Part shown: in pieces, positions 15,322 to 23,285 of the stretch | How the letters are laid out: every line of letters starts with the position of its first letter | How positions within the stretch are numbered: the stretch's first letter is position 1 | Source: Paenibacillus sp. cl123 | GTDB lineage: Bacteria; Bacillota; Bacilli; Paenibacillales; NBRC-103111 | Length of the DNA stretch: 64,000 nt | Direction: 5' to 3' | Assembly: GCF_900101595.1 (NCBI RefSeq) | Contig: NZ_FMYY01000016.1 | Coordinates: 62,001-126,000, forward strand | Notes under the pieces: generated by a model | What the model was told of the DNA's origin: nothing | Seen by the model: the letters and a program-made list of their open reading frames with translations, nothing else | Databases searched by the model: none | Translations under genes and position numbers: made by a program

Positions 15322-16446
15322 TTAATCCAAGATGGCAATATCGAGCGGATAATCCGGAAGATTCATTTCCTTCGTCGCTTTCGTTGTCAGATCCACGACC
15401 GTCACCCCGTTCCAGCCGCTGTCCGCGAAGGTAACGCCGCCCGTGAGATACGCCAGCCTTCCATCCGGACTGCCCGCTACCATCTGATGCGTTTTGGCCA
15501 ACGGAATAATTTCTTCATGCATAGTTTGTACATCCAATACGGTCAAGTTAGGATCACCGCTCGCGCTCCCGGCAGCCCCATTGCCGACAATAAACATTTT
15601 GCTGCCATCCTCGGACAGAGCGACGCCCTCCTGATGCGTGTTGCCCGTAAGCGGCTTCGTTTCATAGGTGCCCCGAACCGGGTCCAGAACGGCTAGCCCG
15701 CGCCCTTGATAGGGAAGCAGCAGCTTGCCGTCGTCCCGAACTACGGCATAATGAGGTTTCTCGAAGCCTCCCGCGCCAAATGGAGCAACTTTGATGCGCT
15801 TTGCGCTCCCTTGCAGCGGATCTACGATCGTAACGGAATAGGAATCATGATCAATGCTGTATACTTCACTGCCGTCCCGGCTTACTGCGACATCGAAAGG
15901 TCTGGTTCCGACAGGAACACTTCCGGAAAAAGCAAGCTTGCTCGTATCCATGATCTCCAGTTGGCTCTCCTTGCCCGGCAAATATACGCCGACATACACG
16001 TAACGGCCATCGGGAGACACGGCAATACCCATGCCACCCGGCCGGTATTCCCCGCTCGTGACCTTGTCAATGTTCGATTGGTACGGAACAAGGGCTATGC
16101 GCTTCCGCTGCTTGGTGTCGACGACCGCAACGCCTTCGGCCGTGGATACATAAGCTCTTTCGTCCCCGTATAAGACAAGGCCGAACGGGAAAGAGCCCAC
16201 TTCCAGCTTATCCATTTTGCCCGTTTCCGAATCCGTAAACGATATATAATTCCCTTTCGAATGGGTGATCACTAATTGATAGGCTTTCATTGCGTCTTCC
16301 TCTCTTTTCGATACTGCCGGTGAGTTTGGCTGCTGCGCTTGACTATCCGATTGTTCAATGTCAGGGCGGCTAGAAGCCGTCTGGGTTTGACAACCTGATA
16401 AAGCGATCGCGAGCAAAAGAGCTATCCATACTGACATTCGTGCCAT
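15322..16446 (-). CDS. beta-propeller lipoprotein (YVTN/YncE-like)
   Basis: The 374-aa protein has a lipoprotein signal (IALLLAIALSGC, Cys19) and a Ser/Gln-rich linker to about residue 50. A repeated beta-propeller follows, built from about seven blades with motifs such as GIAVSPDGRYVYVGVYLPG, DVAVSRDGSEVYSIDHDS, GVALSEDGSKMFIVGNGA and VAGSPDGRLAYLTGG. This is the YVTN/NHL-like pattern of surface proteins that bind ligands rather than catalyse. It would be tethered to the outer face of the membrane. GGAGGAGGA lies 8 nt before the ATG. It sits between the SLH gene and the Cache-kinase operon, on the same strand, so a sensing partnership is conceivable. The SLH gene ends in its own terminator, so this gene needs its own promoter. 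Confidence 0.82.
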   Translation of the reverse strand: MARMSVWIALLLAIALSGCQTQTASSRPDIEQSDSQAQQPNSPAVSKREEDAMKAYQLVITHSKGNYISFTDSETGKMDKLEVGSFPFGLVLYGDERAYVSTAEGVAVVDTKQRKRIALVPYQSNIDKVTSGEYRPGGMGIAVSPDGRYVYVGVYLPGKESQLEIMDTSKLAFSGSVPVGTRPFDVAVSRDGSEVYSIDHDSYSVTIVDPLQGSAKRIKVAPFGAGGFEKPHYAVVRDDGKLLLPYQGRGLAVLDPVRGTYETKPLTGNTHQEGVALSEDGSKMFIVGNGAAGSASGDPNLTVLDVQTMHEEIIPLAKTHQMVAGSPDGRLAYLTGGVTFADSGWNGVTVVDLTTKATKEMNLPDYPLDIAILD

Positions 16447-16550
16447 CCCTGGTCCTCCTCCCTGTTACTTCTTGGGGAGGAATGGATATGGGGTTCCAAC
16501 CGCTTTCCCTTTTCCACCCCACATCCATTCTCTTCCTTCGACTTTATATT

Positions 16551-16585
16551 AAAAAAGGAGAGCCCTTCAGCAGCAGGCGCTCTCC
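16551..16585 (-). terminator. terminator of the SLH gene
   Basis: GGAGAGC and GCTCTCC pair on the minus strand and are followed by TTTTTT. It begins 9 nt after the SLH stop and separates it from the beta-propeller gene. Confidence 0.88.
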
Positions 16586-16593
16586 CGGTACAT

Positions 16594-18057
16594 TTATTTC
16601 CCGACAAGGCTGATATCCGCAGCTGCAGCCCAATTCCCTGCGGGGGTCACCGCATATGTCGTGCCGGCGGATAGTTTTTCCCCATTTTGAAGCTCGAATG
16701 TTCCTGTAGCGCCCTTTCTGCTCGTCAGCTTATATTGCGCGGTTAATGGAGCGCCTCCATTGGCGGGCGTCAGTGTTACGCTGCGAAGCGCAAACAGTTC
16801 GTCCTTCGGATCTTGTTTTAACGTGATGTTGATCGTGGTTTCGTTTACTTGTTCGGCCGACGCTATGGCGAGCGGAGCGATTTCTCTAGCTGTAAAAGTC
16901 GAATTGGCAATAGTCGCCCAATCGGAAGTGACTGTGTAAGTGACGCCAGGCTGGAATGTTTGCCCGGCGGGCAGCCGAAATTTCGGAGCCTGTCTGCCGT
17001 CAGTCGCTTGAGTGAACGGGATGTAATTAGCGATCATCGTTTCGCCGTTTTCAGGCGTAATGTATACCTGCTTGTCTCTCATGGAAGATAGAATGTCGTA
17101 CTGTTTTCCGTTATACCTATTGTTTTCGTCGACAATAAAAGCTCCTTTACGGCTCGATTGATAAGCGGCAATAATATAGCCATAATCCGCTACGCCGTCC
17201 TCCAGGCTGGACTCGACTTCAAAGGTGTCGGCAGCGATCTGCTGAGTTTGGCGGAGCGCAAGCTTTTCGGTGTTCGCGCCGAAGGTTACGGCCGATTGTC
17301 CTTTATAGCTTAACGAATACGTCGTCGCTTCCTTTTGCGGAGTTACAGGCACGATATAAGTGGAGGCCGAACCCGACTTCAGCTGTGGAATATTCAACAC
17401 GCCCAATCCATTGTCGAAAACAAAATTTTCCTTGGCCTTGGCAACCTCAACATCTTCTTGAGGAAGCGGCGCGGAGAACGTAATTTGTAGAGTTATTGCA
17501 TTCAGCGGCGTAACGCTGACAATCTGCACCGGCGCTGCTTGCTGCGCGGCATAGGCGAAGTTTACCGCCTCTCCGCGGGAAACCAGCTGATCCTTGGCGT
17601 AATTGCCTCCTAATATTCCTTTCACCCTATCCGCATTATCGTGAAATAGGGAGGCCGCAATCTGTACAAGCTGCTCTTGGGTTACCGGCTGATTCGGATT
17701 AAATTTGCCGTTTTCAGTTTTCATAGCGCCCGTGTGCACGAGGGCTTCCGCATAAGGCCGGTACCAGTCGCTCTCAGCTACATCGGAGAGTGCCGAACTT
17801 TTTTCGGCGCTTTCTTGCACATGAAAAGCGAGTGCGAATATTTTAGCCAGCTCTGCGCGAGTGACGGGTTGACCGGGACGAAATTCATGATCGGAGTAGC
17901 CTGTGATGACATGCTGTTTAATCATCTCTTCGATAGCCGTTTTATACGATGCCGACGGTGGAACATCGGAAAATGCCGCCGCGAAAACCTGGTTCCCCCA
18001 TAAAGATAAACTTACTGCCGAAGTGACGGCCAGAACTGCGATCTTTTTTCTCATCAT
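16594..18057 (-). CDS. SLH-domain surface protein
   Basis: A 487-residue secreted protein. A Sec signal peptide (MMRKKIAVLAVTSAVSLSLW..., cleavage near AFAAAF) is followed by two clear S-layer homology motifs. These are FSDVPPSASYKTAIEEMIKQ...GYSDHEFRPGQPVTRAELAKI (about 28-75) and LSDVAESDWYRPYAEAL...FNPNQPVTQEQLVQIA (about 88-135). A weaker third segment ends near 165. The rest is beta-rich and includes VSVTPLNAITLQITFSAPL, similar to SbsA/Big-type Ig-like domains. SLH motifs bind pyruvylated secondary wall polymer. The start at 18057 is set by AAGGGAG 6 nt upstream; the longer frame (18117) has no ribosome site. The function beyond wall anchoring is unknown. Confidence 0.88.
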   Translation of the reverse strand: MMRKKIAVLAVTSAVSLSLWGNQVFAAAFSDVPPSASYKTAIEEMIKQHVITGYSDHEFRPGQPVTRAELAKIFALAFHVQESAEKSSALSDVAESDWYRPYAEALVHTGAMKTENGKFNPNQPVTQEQLVQIAASLFHDNADRVKGILGGNYAKDQLVSRGEAVNFAYAAQQAAPVQIVSVTPLNAITLQITFSAPLPQEDVEVAKAKENFVFDNGLGVLNIPQLKSGSASTYIVPVTPQKEATTYSLSYKGQSAVTFGANTEKLALRQTQQIAADTFEVESSLEDGVADYGYIIAAYQSSRKGAFIVDENNRYNGKQYDILSSMRDKQVYITPENGETMIANYIPFTQATDGRQAPKFRLPAGQTFQPGVTYTVTSDWATIANSTFTAREIAPLAIASAEQVNETTINITLKQDPKDELFALRSVTLTPANGGAPLTAQYKLTSRKGATGTFELQNGEKLSAGTTYAVTPAGNWAAAADISLVGK

Positions 18058-18225
18058 CTTATGCTCCCTTGGCTTTATAATGTAAGATCCGTCATTGATC
18101 TTGTGTTCAGCATACACTCTCTAGCATTGCGATCGAATAAATAATCGCGGCGAAGCATTACAAAAACATAACAATATAAAGAAATGCTCACGGAGACGCC
18201 GTCATAATTTACCATAAAATTTTTC

Positions 18226-18256
18226 TTGAATAACGAATGTATGTTCGTAGTATAAT
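18226..18256 (+). promoter_or_regulatory. promoter of the SOS polymerase operon
   Basis: TTGAAT (18226-18231) and TATAAT (18251-18256) are 19 nt apart, slightly long but plausible. A LexA-type box lies between them. Confidence 0.6.
18234..18247. promoter_or_regulatory. LexA/SOS box 1
   Basis: CGAATGTATGTTCG fits the Gram-positive SOS consensus CGAACRNRYGTTCG with one mismatch. Its placement between -35 and -10 is typical of a repressor site. Confidence 0.82.
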
Positions 18257-18264
18257 AAGGAACA

Positions 18265-18278
18265 AGAATATATGTTCC
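18265..18278. promoter_or_regulatory. LexA/SOS box 2
   Basis: AGAATATATGTTCC keeps the GAAYATATGTTC core but not the outer C and G. It lies just downstream of the -10, where a second LexA dimer could bind. Confidence 0.6.
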
Positions 18279-18297
18279 TATGTCGGGTGGTGTTAGT

Positions 18298-18669
18298 TTG
18301 AGTATAAGTCCACGGATTGAAACAGAAGAAGATATTCAACTCATCAAGGATTATACGTTGCTGCCTATTTTGCTTGATATGCTGGCAAGAGATATCGATG
18401 AGCTGCAGCTGTACAAGGACAAAATTGTTTACCATCACGTTATCTTTCATCTGAGCGAGATCGAGAATGCCGTTCGTTCCGAAGTGCTGCGCCTTAAGAA
18501 GAAGATGAGGGCGGCGAACATCATCGTTCTGACCACGGACATGAATGCGTCCGGTATCGAGGTCGAATACAAGGTTCGCGGTTATATCCATCATTTCAAG
18601 ATGCTGAGAAGCTTGGTGAAAGCGGAATTGTCGAGCTTGCTTGCCGACATGCGGAGGCGATCAGGATGA
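18298..18669 (+). CDS. unknown protein heading the SOS polymerase operon
   Basis: A 123-aa, soluble-looking, largely helical protein containing LLDMLARDIDELQLYKDKIVY and RGYIHHFKMLRSLVKAELSS. The frame also opens at ATG 18280, but that start has no ribosome site and overlaps the operator. TTG 18298 has GGGTGGTG 6-7 nt upstream. Its end overlaps the polymerase start by ATGA, so translation is coupled. The family is not recognised with confidence, although short proteins of this kind accompany YqjW/UvrX-type polymerases in Paenibacillus. An accessory role in translesion synthesis, like ImuA or YqjX, is inferred from position and SOS control only. Confidence 0.65.
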   Translation: MSISPRIETEEDIQLIKDYTLLPILLDMLARDIDELQLYKDKIVYHHVIFHLSEIENAVRSEVLRLKKKMRAANIIVLTTDMNASGIEVEYKVRGYIHHFKMLRSLVKAELSSLLADMRRRSG

Positions 18670-19937
18670 GCAGCGCTGAAGAAAAATCCACCATCCTGTT
18701 GGCGGACTGCCTCAGCTTCTACGCCAGCATAGAGAAGGCGGATCATCCGGAGTGCAAACATAAACCTGTTGCCGTGGCAGGCGACCCTTCCCGCCGATCC
18801 GGCATTATCCTGGCTGCTTGTCCGATCGCCAAAAAGTACGGGGTGACGACAGCGGAACGATTGGGCGCGGCTCTGGCCAAATGTCCCGAGCTTGTTGTCA
18901 TGCGCCCTCGCATGCAGCATTATATCGATGTGTCGCTCATGATCACGGACATTTACAAGGAATACACGAACCTGGTCGAGATATTTTCCATAGACGAGCA
19001 ATTTCTGGACATTTCGGGGAGCCTTGCCATCTTTGGCGATGCTGAAACGGTCGCCCGGTCCATTCAGCAAAAAGTGCTCAAGCAAACAGGAGTCTGGGTG
19101 AGGATAGGCATTAGCTCCAATAAGATGCTTGCCAAAATCGCTACGGATATTTGGGCGAAAAAGAACGACTGCGGCATTTTCACCTTACCCAAATCGGATA
19201 TCGAGACGCTGCTCTGGCCTCAGCCGGTACAAAAAATGTTTGGGGTCGGATCGCGTATGACCGCTCATTTTGCAAGGCTGGGCATGCTGACGATAGGCGA
19301 TATTGCGAGAACTCCCCTGCCGCGGCTTAAGGAGAAATTTCGGGTTCGCTTCGGCAAACAAAGCGATATCCACGCCGAAGTGATGTGGCGCACGGCCAAT
19401 GGCCTGGATGACTCCCCCGTTACCCCCGGCACCTTCCGGACGCCGCCCAAATCCATCGGCCATATGATGACGCTGCCCAGGGACTATCAGAAGAACAGCG
19501 AAGTCGAAACGATTCTGCTGGAGCTTGCCGAGGAGGTTTGCCGGGACTGCCGCCGCAAAGGATATATGGGCTGGGTGGTTTCCGTCAACTGCATGTGCAG
19601 CCCTTACGAGGCTCCGACCGGATTCTCCAGGCAGATGAAGCTGCCGGACCCCACCAACCATACGAATACGGTCTTCGAGGCCGTCAAGCTGCTGTTCTAT
19701 CGTTTTTGGGATAAAATGCCGGTTCGCCGCGTCGGAGTCACGCTGAGCGGCCTTGTAGACGATCAAGATTACCAGTTAACGCTTTTTGAGGATCAAGTGA
19801 AGTCGCGGGCCCTGGATAAGGTGACGGACTGTATCAAAGACCGCTACGGCAGCGCCGCCCTCATGAGAGCTTCCTCTCTGACCGCATCCGGGCAAGCGCT
19901 TGAAAGGTCGCAGAAGATCGGGGGACATTATAAATGA
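18666..19937 (+). CDS. yqjW: Y-family translesion DNA polymerase (UvrX/YqjW type)
   Basis: The 423-residue protein contains the Y-family palm: LLADCLSFYASIEKADHPE at 11-29 (first metal Asp, steric-gate region), AACPIAKKYGVTTAERLG, and SIDEQFLDISGS near 113-124 with the catalytic Asp-Glu pair. Next come IGISSNKMLAKIATD and the thumb motif MFGVGSRMTAHFARLG. A C-terminal little-finger domain follows, and the tail has QLTLFED, resembling a beta-clamp-binding motif. This is the group of B. subtilis YqjW (PolY2) and UvrX, error-prone polymerases used across DNA lesions. It is the second gene of a three-gene operon behind two SOS boxes, with ATGA overlaps on both sides. Confidence 0.93.
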   Translation: MSSAEEKSTILLADCLSFYASIEKADHPECKHKPVAVAGDPSRRSGIILAACPIAKKYGVTTAERLGAALAKCPELVVMRPRMQHYIDVSLMITDIYKEYTNLVEIFSIDEQFLDISGSLAIFGDAETVARSIQQKVLKQTGVWVRIGISSNKMLAKIATDIWAKKNDCGIFTLPKSDIETLLWPQPVQKMFGVGSRMTAHFARLGMLTIGDIARTPLPRLKEKFRVRFGKQSDIHAEVMWRTANGLDDSPVTPGTFRTPPKSIGHMMTLPRDYQKNSEVETILLELAEEVCRDCRRKGYMGWVVSVNCMCSPYEAPTGFSRQMKLPDPTNHTNTVFEAVKLLFYRFWDKMPVRRVGVTLSGLVDDQDYQLTLFEDQVKSRALDKVTDCIKDRYGSAALMRASSLTASGQALERSQKIGGHYK

Positions 19938-20428
19938 GCAAGAAGCTCCAGGGCAACGGCTTGTGGGAATCTCACCGCATGATGCTGCCGCAGCACAAAG
20001 AGCAATCGATGCTGAACGAGGACAACCAGACCTCCCCGTCCGCCAAACCTCCTACGAGCAAGGAATTCGAGATGATGCGAGACTCCGTTGTCCTTTCGGT
20101 TGCGCTTCAGATTGTGGAGAAGAAAAGCATAGAGATGGAAACCTCCTCCCACATGCTCCAACTGCTGTATTCGGCCGCAGCCAAGGTGCTGGTTCAGATG
20201 ATGAGGGAGGATATGCGCAAGCTCAAAAAACATCTGCTCGAAAAACATATTCGCGTGTACGAAGCGGCGAAAGACGATGCCTCGCTTCATTACCGTTTCG
20301 TCTGCCGCGGTCAGGAAGACGGATTTACGATGACCAGGGAGTTTATGCGGGGAGAAATCAGCAGAAGGATCGGCAGCTACGTCAAAAAGCTCGTGACTAC
20401 CCTTCATGAGGGAGCTAGGAGCAAATAA
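19934..20428 (+). CDS. YolD-like protein
   Basis: The 164-aa product begins with KLQGNGLWESHRMMLPQHKE, the diagnostic head of YolD-like proteins. These accompany UvrX/YqjW polymerases in Bacillus and its phages. The middle is polar and low in complexity, and the C-terminal half has helices (LQLLYSAAAKVLVQMMREDM) plus FVCRGQEDGFTMTREFMRGEI. Its biochemical role is unclear; a UmuD-like regulator of the polymerase has been proposed for the family. Its start overlaps the polymerase stop by ATGA, so it is co-produced with it under SOS control. It is longer than the usual 100-110 aa YolD because of the C-terminal extension. Confidence 0.82.
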   Translation: MSKKLQGNGLWESHRMMLPQHKEQSMLNEDNQTSPSAKPPTSKEFEMMRDSVVLSVALQIVEKKSIEMETSSHMLQLLYSAAAKVLVQMMREDMRKLKKHLLEKHIRVYEAAKDDASLHYRFVCRGQEDGFTMTREFMRGEISRRIGSYVKKLVTTLHEGARSK

Positions 20429-20430
20429 GA

Positions 20431-20474
20431 GAAAACGGCAGCCATCGCCTGGGGCATACAGGCGCGGACTGCCG
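20431..20474 (-). terminator. hairpin terminator between convergent genes
   Basis: CGGCAG/CTGCCG form the outer stem and CGCCTG/CAGGCG the inner stem. On the minus strand it is followed by TTTTCTCTTATTT, so it mainly serves the CopD-like gene to its right. Confidence 0.65.
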
Positions 20475-20479
20475 ACGTC

Positions 20480-20968
20480 TTATATTTTGATACTGACCAC
20501 GAGTATCACGGTAACGATCAGCGCCATGAACACGGACAACACCGCGATATAACGCGACACCTGAACGGCTCTTGCCTGGCCGGCCTGCTGCGCTGCGCCC
20601 GTCTGTCCGACGGAAGCCTCCTGGGCAAGTTTTTTCGTCAGCCGGCTTCCCATGATCCCGAGCACAACCAGCGCCAGCAAAATCAAGGTGCCGCCCCCCT
20701 TTTCCATCACTTCCAGCCAAAGCGGCTTGTCCTTGCCCAGATCCATCTGGATGATCATATATACGCCGCTCCCCAGAACCGCCACCGCTCCCGAATGACC
20801 GAGCCGCTGGAAGATGCGGATCAGCCTCGCGCCAAGCGCCTGGAGCCCGCCTGCCTCCTGCTGACGCTGACGGCTTATGGCCGACAACGTAACAGCTGCA
20901 GCCAGCAGCGCGCCGAGCCAGAGGAACAATCCTGTAAAGTGCAGAAATAACATCAAACCGAACATCAT
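20480..20968 (-). CDS. small CopD-like membrane protein
   Basis: A 162-aa protein with four predicted membrane helices (about 3-28, 55-72, 92-112 and 138-160) and a polar loop rich in Gln/Ala between the last two. The start MMFGLMLFLHFTGLFLWLGA with His in helix 1, and a conserved second-helix GSGVYMI, recall DUF2269/CopD-like proteins that handle copper or haem-type redox groups. The link is tentative. It lies 80 bp downstream of the HssS-like kinase on the same strand. A TATAAG-type -10 in the gap may give it a separate promoter. The start has a GGGAGG site 6-7 nt upstream. Confidence 0.6.
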   Translation of the reverse strand: MMFGLMLFLHFTGLFLWLGALLAAAVTLSAISRQRQQEAGGLQALGARLIRIFQRLGHSGAVAVLGSGVYMIIQMDLGKDKPLWLEVMEKGGGTLILLALVVLGIMGSRLTKKLAQEASVGQTGAAQQAGQARAVQVSRYIAVLSVFMALIVTVILVVSIKI

Positions 20969-21048
20969 CCTTGCCTCCCTTTCTCGTGCTGGTTTGCCTC
21001 ACCTCTCTTATAGTAGCTTTCTTATATAAACGGAAGGTAAACAAAACA

Positions 21049-22446
21049 TTACAAACCGGATTTGGCGCGGAGCGGCAATCTGACGGTGAAGACAGCTCCC
21101 TGCCCCGGCTCGCTCCCCGCCTGTATGGTTCCGCCATGCAGAACGACGATCCGCTGCGAGATGGCCAGCCCCAGGCCGCTGCCGGTCGATGCGCCGCGGC
21201 TACGAATCTTATCGGCCTTATAGAAGCGGTCAAAGATATGAGGCAGATCCCCCGGGGCAATACCGGCTCCGGTATCGCTGACGGTTACGATCGCCCCCTC
21301 GCTCTCAGCCGCAAGGCTTATCCGGACAGTTCCTCCTTCCGGGGTAAACTTAATCGCATTCGCGATCAGGTTAAGCCAGACCTGAAGAAGCAGCCCGGCG
21401 TCAGCGGATATCATAACCTCATCGAGCTCCGGCTCGACGGCCAGCCCTTTCCCGGTCCACTGCCATTCCGTCAAGATCAGCGCCTGCCGGATCTGCTCGT
21501 CCAGCCGGAACGAGGCGGCTTGCCTGACGCCCTCCTCCTGATCCAGTGCGGCCAGCGTCAGGAGCTGCTTGCCCAGCGAAGATAACCGCCGGCTCTCTTC
21601 CTCAATGAAAGCGAGATACCGCCGCCCTTCCTCTTCCGTAGCTTCCCCGGAGCGCATCGCCTGCGCGAAGCCCTGAATCGTCGTAAGCGGAGACTGAATC
21701 TCATGAGACACATTGGCGACGAACTCCTGCCTCATGCTGTCCAGCCGCTTAAGCGATTCGGCCATGTAGGCAAAGTGGCGCGACAGCTCCCCCAGTTCAT
21801 CCTGCCTGGCCGTATCCGCCTGGATGCTGTAATTGCCGCCGGCAAGCGCCCGCGTAGCCTGAGTCAGCCGCTTGACCGGCTTGACGATATAGCGGGTGCA
21901 GATCATCATAAACACGATGCTCAGCACGAAGGTCATCCCCAGCAGCACGGCGAGCATATTTCGGACCTCGCCGACCTGCTGCCGCATGTCCGGACGGATA
22001 AATAACGCGTAAGCTTCCCCCTCCCACATCACACGCAGCCCGACTGTATTCACCACGCTATTTTCGAAGTAGCCGTTCACCATCAGGAGCCTGCGCTCCT
22101 CGAGCAGCCCCTGGTAGACCTCCCCTTGCAGCACCCGGCGGATAACCTCTTCCCCCAGTGCCGTATCCTTGAACGGGGCGCCGTAAAATTCTCCGTGCCG
22201 CTCTCCGTCAGCCGCATAAATCTGGAAGCCCATATTCCCCATACGCGACAAAAAAGCAGGCAGCTCCGCACCGGGCAAGCTCTCGTACAAGGTGCGAATC
22301 TCGCTCGCCAGATGCAGCGCCCGGCGTTCGCTGAATGATCTTAAAGTCTCCAGGTAATACCAATTGGTCAGCAGCAGAGCCAACACGCCGCTCACCATGG
22401 CGATCACCACATAAGTCAATACGATCCGTACGTATAACGTCTTCAC
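21049..22446 (-). CDS. HssS-like sensor histidine kinase
   Basis: A 465-aa kinase with two membrane helices (about 8-28 and 163-183) around a 130-residue outside domain. HAMP (185-237) follows, then HisKA with His248 in NVSHEIQSPLTTIQGFAQ. The ATPase domain shows NLIANAIKFT, DTGAGI and GSGLGLAI. The H-box variant SHEIQSPL and the size are those of HssS, the haem-stress sensor of Firmicutes. In those systems HssR turns on the HrtAB haem exporter. No hrtAB is present in this window, so the haem call is by similarity only. Its start overlaps the regulator stop by 4 nt, so the pair is co-translated. Confidence 0.88.
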   Translation of the reverse strand: MKTLYVRIVLTYVVIAMVSGVLALLLTNWYYLETLRSFSERRALHLASEIRTLYESLPGAELPAFLSRMGNMGFQIYAADGERHGEFYGAPFKDTALGEEVIRRVLQGEVYQGLLEERRLLMVNGYFENSVVNTVGLRVMWEGEAYALFIRPDMRQQVGEVRNMLAVLLGMTFVLSIVFMMICTRYIVKPVKRLTQATRALAGGNYSIQADTARQDELGELSRHFAYMAESLKRLDSMRQEFVANVSHEIQSPLTTIQGFAQAMRSGEATEEEGRRYLAFIEEESRRLSSLGKQLLTLAALDQEEGVRQAASFRLDEQIRQALILTEWQWTGKGLAVEPELDEVMISADAGLLLQVWLNLIANAIKFTPEGGTVRISLAAESEGAIVTVSDTGAGIAPGDLPHIFDRFYKADKIRSRGASTGSGLGLAISQRIVVLHGGTIQAGSEPGQGAVFTVRLPLRAKSGL

Positions 22447-23123
22447 CCTTCGCGCACCTCGAGCTTATAACCCAGGCCGCGCAGCGTCTTGATGGCAAAA
22501 TCGTCCGAGCGGCTCTGAAACCGCTCGCGCACCCGGTTGATATGCACGTCGACCGTCCGGCTCCCGCCTTCATAATCCGCTCCCCAGATCAGTTGAAGCA
22601 GCTGCTCGCGCGTGAAAATGCGGCCGGGATGCGCCGCAAGCTGGGCAAGCAGCTCGAACTCCTTCAGCGGCATCGCAACCGCGGCGCCGTCGACCGTCAC
22701 CTCATAGCTGCTGCGGTTTATAACTGTGCCGTTCAGCCGGATCATCTCCGGCGATACGACCTGATAACGGCGGAGCAGCGCCTTGATGCGGAACAGCAGC
22801 TCTTGCGGCTCGAACGGCTTTACGATGTAATCATCCGTGCCGGAGCGGAAGCCCTGCTCCTTATCGCTCAGCTCTCCTCTGGCCGTCAGCAGGATGACCG
22901 GGATATCGTAGTGCTCGCGAATATCCCGGCACAGCTCCCAGCCGTTCCGGAGCGGCATCATCACATCGATGACCGCTAAGTGAACCGGCTCGCTCTCCAG
23001 CAGCCGGGCCGCTTGCTCGCCATTCTCCGCCTCGTATACGTGATAACCTTCCTTCCGCAGCACAAGTCCGAGCAGCTCCCGGATAGGAGGATCGTCATCG
23101 GCCACCAATATGCGCGCTCTCAT
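22443..23123 (-). CDS. HssR-like OmpR-family response regulator
   Basis: The 226-aa regulator has receiver residues DDD at 9-11, phospho-acceptor Asp53 (AVIDVMMPLRNGWEL), LLTARGELSDKEQGF and the Lys of YIVKPFE. A winged-helix domain follows, ending in LRGLGYKLEVREG. The stretch after the LTAR motif, with SGTDDYIVKPFEPQELLFRIKALLRRY, is the characteristic HssR/PhoP-like pattern. Start 23123 is favoured by AAAGGAGGG 8 nt upstream; the longer frame (23180) lacks such a site. It leads the operon with the HssS-like kinase. The DNA-recognition helix and targets are unknown. Confidence 0.9.
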   Translation of the reverse strand: MRARILVADDDPPIRELLGLVLRKEGYHVYEAENGEQAARLLESEPVHLAVIDVMMPLRNGWELCRDIREHYDIPVILLTARGELSDKEQGFRSGTDDYIVKPFEPQELLFRIKALLRRYQVVSPEMIRLNGTVINRSSYEVTVDGAAVAMPLKEFELLAQLAAHPGRIFTREQLLQLIWGADYEGGSRTVDVHINRVRERFQSRSDDFAIKTLRGLGYKLEVREG

Positions 23124-23245
23124 TGCCCACCCTCCTTTGATCATGCATCGGCATCGGGCCTGCAGTCTGCTTGCGCCCATTCCGCGGCAAAGCCTCTTTG
23201 TCGCTAGTATGCCCGCTTCGCGCTTGCGGCTTGTCCATGTCGAAG

Positions 23246-23270
23246 AAGCCCGGCTGCAATCGCCGGGCTT
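23246..23270 (-). terminator. hairpin after the beta-helix gene
   Basis: AAGCCCGG and CCGGGCTT form an 8-bp stem with a 9-nt loop, 15 nt past the stop. The sequence beyond it has no T tract, so this is a weak or context-dependent terminator. Confidence 0.4.
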
Positions 23271-23285
23271 CCGGGTACTCCTTGG

